Shown here: one piece after another, positions 61,150 to 64,000 of the stretch | How the letters are laid out: each line of letters begins with the position of its first letter | How positions within the stretch are numbered: position 1 is the first letter of the stretch | DNA from: Sphingobacterium sp. ML3W | GTDB lineage: Bacteria; Bacteroidota; Bacteroidia; Sphingobacteriales; Sphingobacteriaceae | Reading direction: 5' to 3' | Assembly: GCF_000747525.1 (NCBI RefSeq) | Contig: NZ_CP009278.1 | Location: forward strand, 1,240,001-1,304,000 | Length of the DNA: 64,000 bases | Translations under genes and position numbers: made by a program | The notes under the pieces: model-generated | What the model was told of the DNA's origin: nothing | The model's input: only the letters and a program-made list of their open reading frames with translations | The model's database searches: none

Positions 61150-62433
61150 TATTCTGAATGAAATTTTGTCAATTCGATTGCCATCCATATCCAGCACTTC
61201 GAATTCTATATTTTTATAATTAACCTGCTCGCCTTCAAGAGGTACATGGTCAAGTAGTAAAAAGACCAATCCACCCAATGTGGTGATGTTATTTATTTCA
61301 TCTTCATCCTCTTCAGAAAGGCCTATTTCAAACTTTTCTAAAAAATCATCCAACTGGTATTGTCCATCTGCAATATATGAGCCATCCTCACGCTTTCTAA
61401 TACGTGGCCTATCCTTCGATTGATCTTCAGGAAGATTACCAACAAGGTCCGAGAGAATATCTCGAAGCGTAATAATCCCTTGTGGAGACCCATATTCATC
61501 AATAACAATTGCTTGATGAATATGCGAAGCCCTAAGAGCGGTTAAAATACTATAAGCAGAACTATGCTCATTTACAAACTTTATCGGTTCTACCAATTGA
61601 TTCAGATCGATAGGTTTTTCTTTCAAGTATTGCGATAGTAATTTTTTGACATGTACCACACCTATGATGTTATCTAAGTTCCCTTTGCAAACAGGATACA
61701 TCGTATGTTCGGTATTCATGATAATATGACGATTTTCCTCGAAGCTATCTTCTAAATCCAAGAAAGCGATATTGCTCCTATGCGTCATCAGATTCATAGC
61801 CTTTTTATCACCTAGGCTTAAAAGACGGTCTACAATGTCATGTTCGATTCCTTCAATAGCTCCACTGTCCACTCCTTCATCTACCAAAGCTTTGATTTCT
61901 TCCTCAGTTACTGCATTGTGTGTTATTTTAATATTCAATAATTTGACGATAAAGTCTGTTGCAATACTGAGCAGCCATACAAATGGACGAACAATTTTGC
62001 TCAGAAGATTCATTGGGTAAGCAATGATCATCGCATATTTTTCGGGAATAGACATACCAATTCTTTTCGGCACGAGTTCTCCTAGTACCAATGAAAAGAA
62101 AGTAATAATGAACACCACGATTATAACAGAAAGTTGTTCGCTATAGGGTGCTAATAAAGGTATTTGACTAAATATTTCCTTAAGGTAAACGGCAACACTT
62201 CCCCCGCTAAAGAAACCCGTTAGAATACCGATTAATGTTATCCCGATTTGGACGGTTGATAAAAAGTTATTAGGAGATTCTTTGAGGGCCAGGGCTATTT
62301 TTGCAGCCGGATTGTTTTTGTCAGATTCTGCTTGTAATCTCGCTTTTCTGCTGGAAACGATAGCAATTTCGGATGCCGATAATACTCCGTTAAGGATAAT
62401 AAGAGCTAATATAATAAGTACTTCTGTGAGCAT
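61135..62433 (-). CDS. CNNM/CorC-family (hemolysin-like) membrane protein
   Basis: 432 residues: DUF21 domain with about four membrane helices (1-190), a CBS pair (about 205-335; TVMVCKGNLDNIIGVVHVKKLL-like positions), and a C-terminal CorC_HlyC domain ending RIDKISFRIKGDV. Family members take part in Mg2+/Co2+ efflux. In Bacteroidota a paralog, GldE, is tied to gliding; this copy lacks gliding neighbours. A TATATTTA -7-like box lies upstream. Confidence 0.88.
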   Translation of the reverse strand: MLTEVLIILALIILNGVLSASEIAIVSSRKARLQAESDKNNPAAKIALALKESPNNFLSTVQIGITLIGILTGFFSGGSVAVYLKEIFSQIPLLAPYSEQLSVIIVVFIITFFSLVLGELVPKRIGMSIPEKYAMIIAYPMNLLSKIVRPFVWLLSIATDFIVKLLNIKITHNAVTEEEIKALVDEGVDSGAIEGIEHDIVDRLLSLGDKKAMNLMTHRSNIAFLDLEDSFEENRHIIMNTEHTMYPVCKGNLDNIIGVVHVKKLLSQYLKEKPIDLNQLVEPIKFVNEHSSAYSILTALRASHIHQAIVIDEYGSPQGIITLRDILSDLVGNLPEDQSKDRPRIRKREDGSYIADGQYQLDDFLEKFEIGLSEEDEDEINNITTLGGLVFLLLDHVPLEGEQVNYKNIEFEVLDMDGNRIDKISFRIKGDV

Positions 62434-62531
62434 GTTTTTTTTCTACTTAGGCTAAATATAGTGATTTTTAGGAAGTTTAACCGTAAAAAAAATAAGAGGC
62501 TTTGTTTTAAGCACATTAACGCTCTTGGGGA

Positions 62532-62568
62532 AACAAAAAAGGCTTCTAATTTAGAAGCCTTTTTTGTG
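62532..62568 (-). terminator. Terminator of the GH109-like gene
   Basis: Stem AACAAAAAAGGCTTCTA / TAGAAGCCTTTTTTGT with a 3-nt loop, directly after the stop codon. Confidence 0.85.
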
Positions 62569-62569
62569 T

Positions 62570-63913
62570 TTATAAACCGCTATCATCTAGCATAAAGGTG
62601 TTTTTCTTTGTTTTCCATTTTCCTGATGTGAAATCAGGGAATTCAACAGTTTTATTACCTTGTTTGATTGATTCAGTAGATAATGGGAATACGGCACTCA
62701 TTGTAACAGAGTCATACACATCAAAAGGAGTTTGTTTTCCTAATTTAGTCGCTTGGATGAAGGAGTTGAATACAAACCAATCCATGCCACCGTGTCCAGA
62801 ACCCGTTGCTAACTCTTCATACTTTTTCCAGATAGGGTGGTCGTATTTATCTACCCATTCTTTTGCTGGATCCCAAGTATGTGGTTTTGATTTTCCTTCA
62901 ATATGGATACCTTGAGCCACATCCATCCAGATACCTTCTGTACCCTGTACACGGAAACCGATTGAGTAAGGTCTTGGTAAATGCGTATCGTGTGTCAATA
63001 AAATCGTTTCACCATTTTGACATTGAATCATAGTTTGGGTGATATCTCCATTTTTATAATTCAATTTTGCATTCGGGTGGCCTGGAGATTGTTTTTCTAC
63101 GTAAGATGCCAAACCTCTAGCTTTACTTGAGTAAGAAGTTAAATGTGTAAAACGATTTCCTGCATTGATGTCAATAAAAGGAAGGATAGGACCTAAACCA
63201 TGTGTAGGGTATAAATCACCGTCTTGTTCAACATTATATTTTGTACGCCATTGCGCTTCCGAAATTGTTTGCGGACCAAACTCAACACCTTTTCCGTAAT
63301 AGCTTTTACCATCATTGAAAAGTACTTCGCGTAAATCATGTTGGTAACCACCTTCTAAATGAAGTAATTCACCAAATAAGCCTTGACGGTGCATATTTAG
63401 AACAGCAAGGACATCACGACGGTAAGCAACATTCTCTAAAGTCATGTAAGGCTTTCCTGTTTCTTCAGACGCTTTTACAACATCCCAGTGGTCCTGTACT
63501 GTTAAACCTGCTATTACTTCGCAACCAACATATAATCCAGCTTTCATAGAATCAATTGCTTGATCTTTATGAAATTCCCATGGCGTAGCAATGATGACAG
63601 CATCAAGTTTTTCTTTGCTTAGCATTTTTTTGTAAGCATCGATACCACCAGTATATTCTTTAGGAAGTTTAGTTCCTTTTTTATCAAATTGCTTGCGGCA
63701 CTGTGATAAAGACTCTTCTTGTGTGTCGCAAATTGCAACAATTTCTACATCTTCACGATTTAATGCGATAGCAACATGGTTACGCCCCCTAAGACCCACA
63801 CCTATAAATGCTAATCTTACCTTACCACCTTTTGCAAATAAATCTGTACTGGAAAGGATACCCAATCCAGCAGTTGTAAGTGCTGTAGATTTTATGAAAT
63901 TTCTTCTGTCCAT
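62570..63913 (-). CDS. GH109-like Gfo/Idh/MocA protein (alpha-N-acetylgalactosaminidase family)
   Basis: 447 residues. Tat-type signal MDRRNFIKSTALTTAGLGIL (twin Arg at 3-4) predicts export folded with its NAD. The Rossmann segment RLAFIGVGLRGRNHVAIAL and the DGDLYPTHGLGPI block fit GH109, which removes alpha-GalNAc by NAD-assisted oxidation-elimination. Length matches that family (about 440-450). A related secreted oxidoreductase role cannot be excluded. Its substrate may be host or environmental glycans. Confidence 0.82.
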   Translation of the reverse strand: MDRRNFIKSTALTTAGLGILSSTDLFAKGGKVRLAFIGVGLRGRNHVAIALNREDVEIVAICDTQEESLSQCRKQFDKKGTKLPKEYTGGIDAYKKMLSKEKLDAVIIATPWEFHKDQAIDSMKAGLYVGCEVIAGLTVQDHWDVVKASEETGKPYMTLENVAYRRDVLAVLNMHRQGLFGELLHLEGGYQHDLREVLFNDGKSYYGKGVEFGPQTISEAQWRTKYNVEQDGDLYPTHGLGPILPFIDINAGNRFTHLTSYSSKARGLASYVEKQSPGHPNAKLNYKNGDITQTMIQCQNGETILLTHDTHLPRPYSIGFRVQGTEGIWMDVAQGIHIEGKSKPHTWDPAKEWVDKYDHPIWKKYEELATGSGHGGMDWFVFNSFIQATKLGKQTPFDVYDSVTMSAVFPLSTESIKQGNKTVEFPDFTSGKWKTKKNTFMLDDSGL

Positions 63914-64000
63914 AATTTTTGTACTTTATAATCAGGGTATTAAATTGCCCCGTTTAATTACTTTATGAGTTTAGTGCGATATAACTTAATTCGCTATTAA

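Overview
The window looks like a chromosomal housekeeping region of a low-GC Bacteroidota, most likely Sphingobacteriaceae (Sphingobacterium or a close relative). Supporting signs are promoters of the Bacteroidota type (TTTG-N19-TAnnTTTG) in front of tRNA genes, few Shine-Dalgarno sequences, the block nadK / uppS / bamA / ompH / ompH, an OlsB-like plus PlsC-like pair of the glycine-lipid type, a Rho factor with a long N-terminal extension, and a GH109-type secreted oxidoreductase-like glycosidase. I see no transposase, integrase, prophage, CRISPR array or rRNA operon.

Layout. 1-5.3 kb: glutathione peroxidase, a candidate small RNA, thymidine kinase, a conserved unknown protein, a cytoplasmic BtuF-like protein, a YbaB protein with a UPF0173 hydrolase, and an LpxH-like phosphoesterase. 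5.4-8.2 kb: BadF-type sugar kinase and a sugar MFS transporter, probably amino-sugar uptake. 8.6-14.8 kb: rho, pssA, Hpt, folK, sppA, pgk. 14.9-19.6 kb: a large secreted metallopeptidase/propeller/barrel protein and mgtE. 19.7-20.7 kb: three identical tRNA-Asn genes. 20.8-28.1 kb: PfkB kinase, cytochrome b5-like protein, ECF sigma factor, murB, TetR regulator, YpdA-like reductase, FUSC membrane protein, Ohr. 28.3-33.6 kb: ppc, a lipoprotein, Gfo/Idh/MocA oxidoreductase, Ppx/GppA. 33.7-36.0 kb: tRNA-Leu and a two-gene Fe-S membrane complex. 36.0-36.75 kb: a roughly 710-bp GGTAA pentanucleotide array. 36.8-43.5 kb: envelope biogenesis (two OmpH, BamA, UppS) plus NAD kinase and a CBS protein. 43.8-46.9 kb: two acyltransferases and a DEAD-box helicase. 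47.3-54.8 kb: arginine decarboxylase diverging from argS, a second Gfo/Idh protein, an FAD oxidoreductase, RNase P RNA, and an NtrC-type regulator. 54.8-64 kb: HAD phosphatase, acyltransferase, two unknown proteins, fatty acid hydroxylase, tRNA-Ser with a duplicated 3' end, GH25 lysozyme / rhodanese / thioredoxin operon, a CNNM/CorC protein and the GH109-like protein.

The genes are mostly single transcription units or pairs separated by strong intrinsic terminators, several shared by convergent genes. The signals least explained by ordinary annotation are: the GGTAA array (C-free top strand, stop-free but start-free bottom strand); the perfect 40-bp palindrome lying over the -33/spacer region of the Fe-S operon promoter next to it; the candidate terminator-capped small RNA between gpx and tdk; and the tRNA-Ser 3'-end duplication, which looks like the scar of a lost integrated element. 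I did not find a clear new defence or mobile system.
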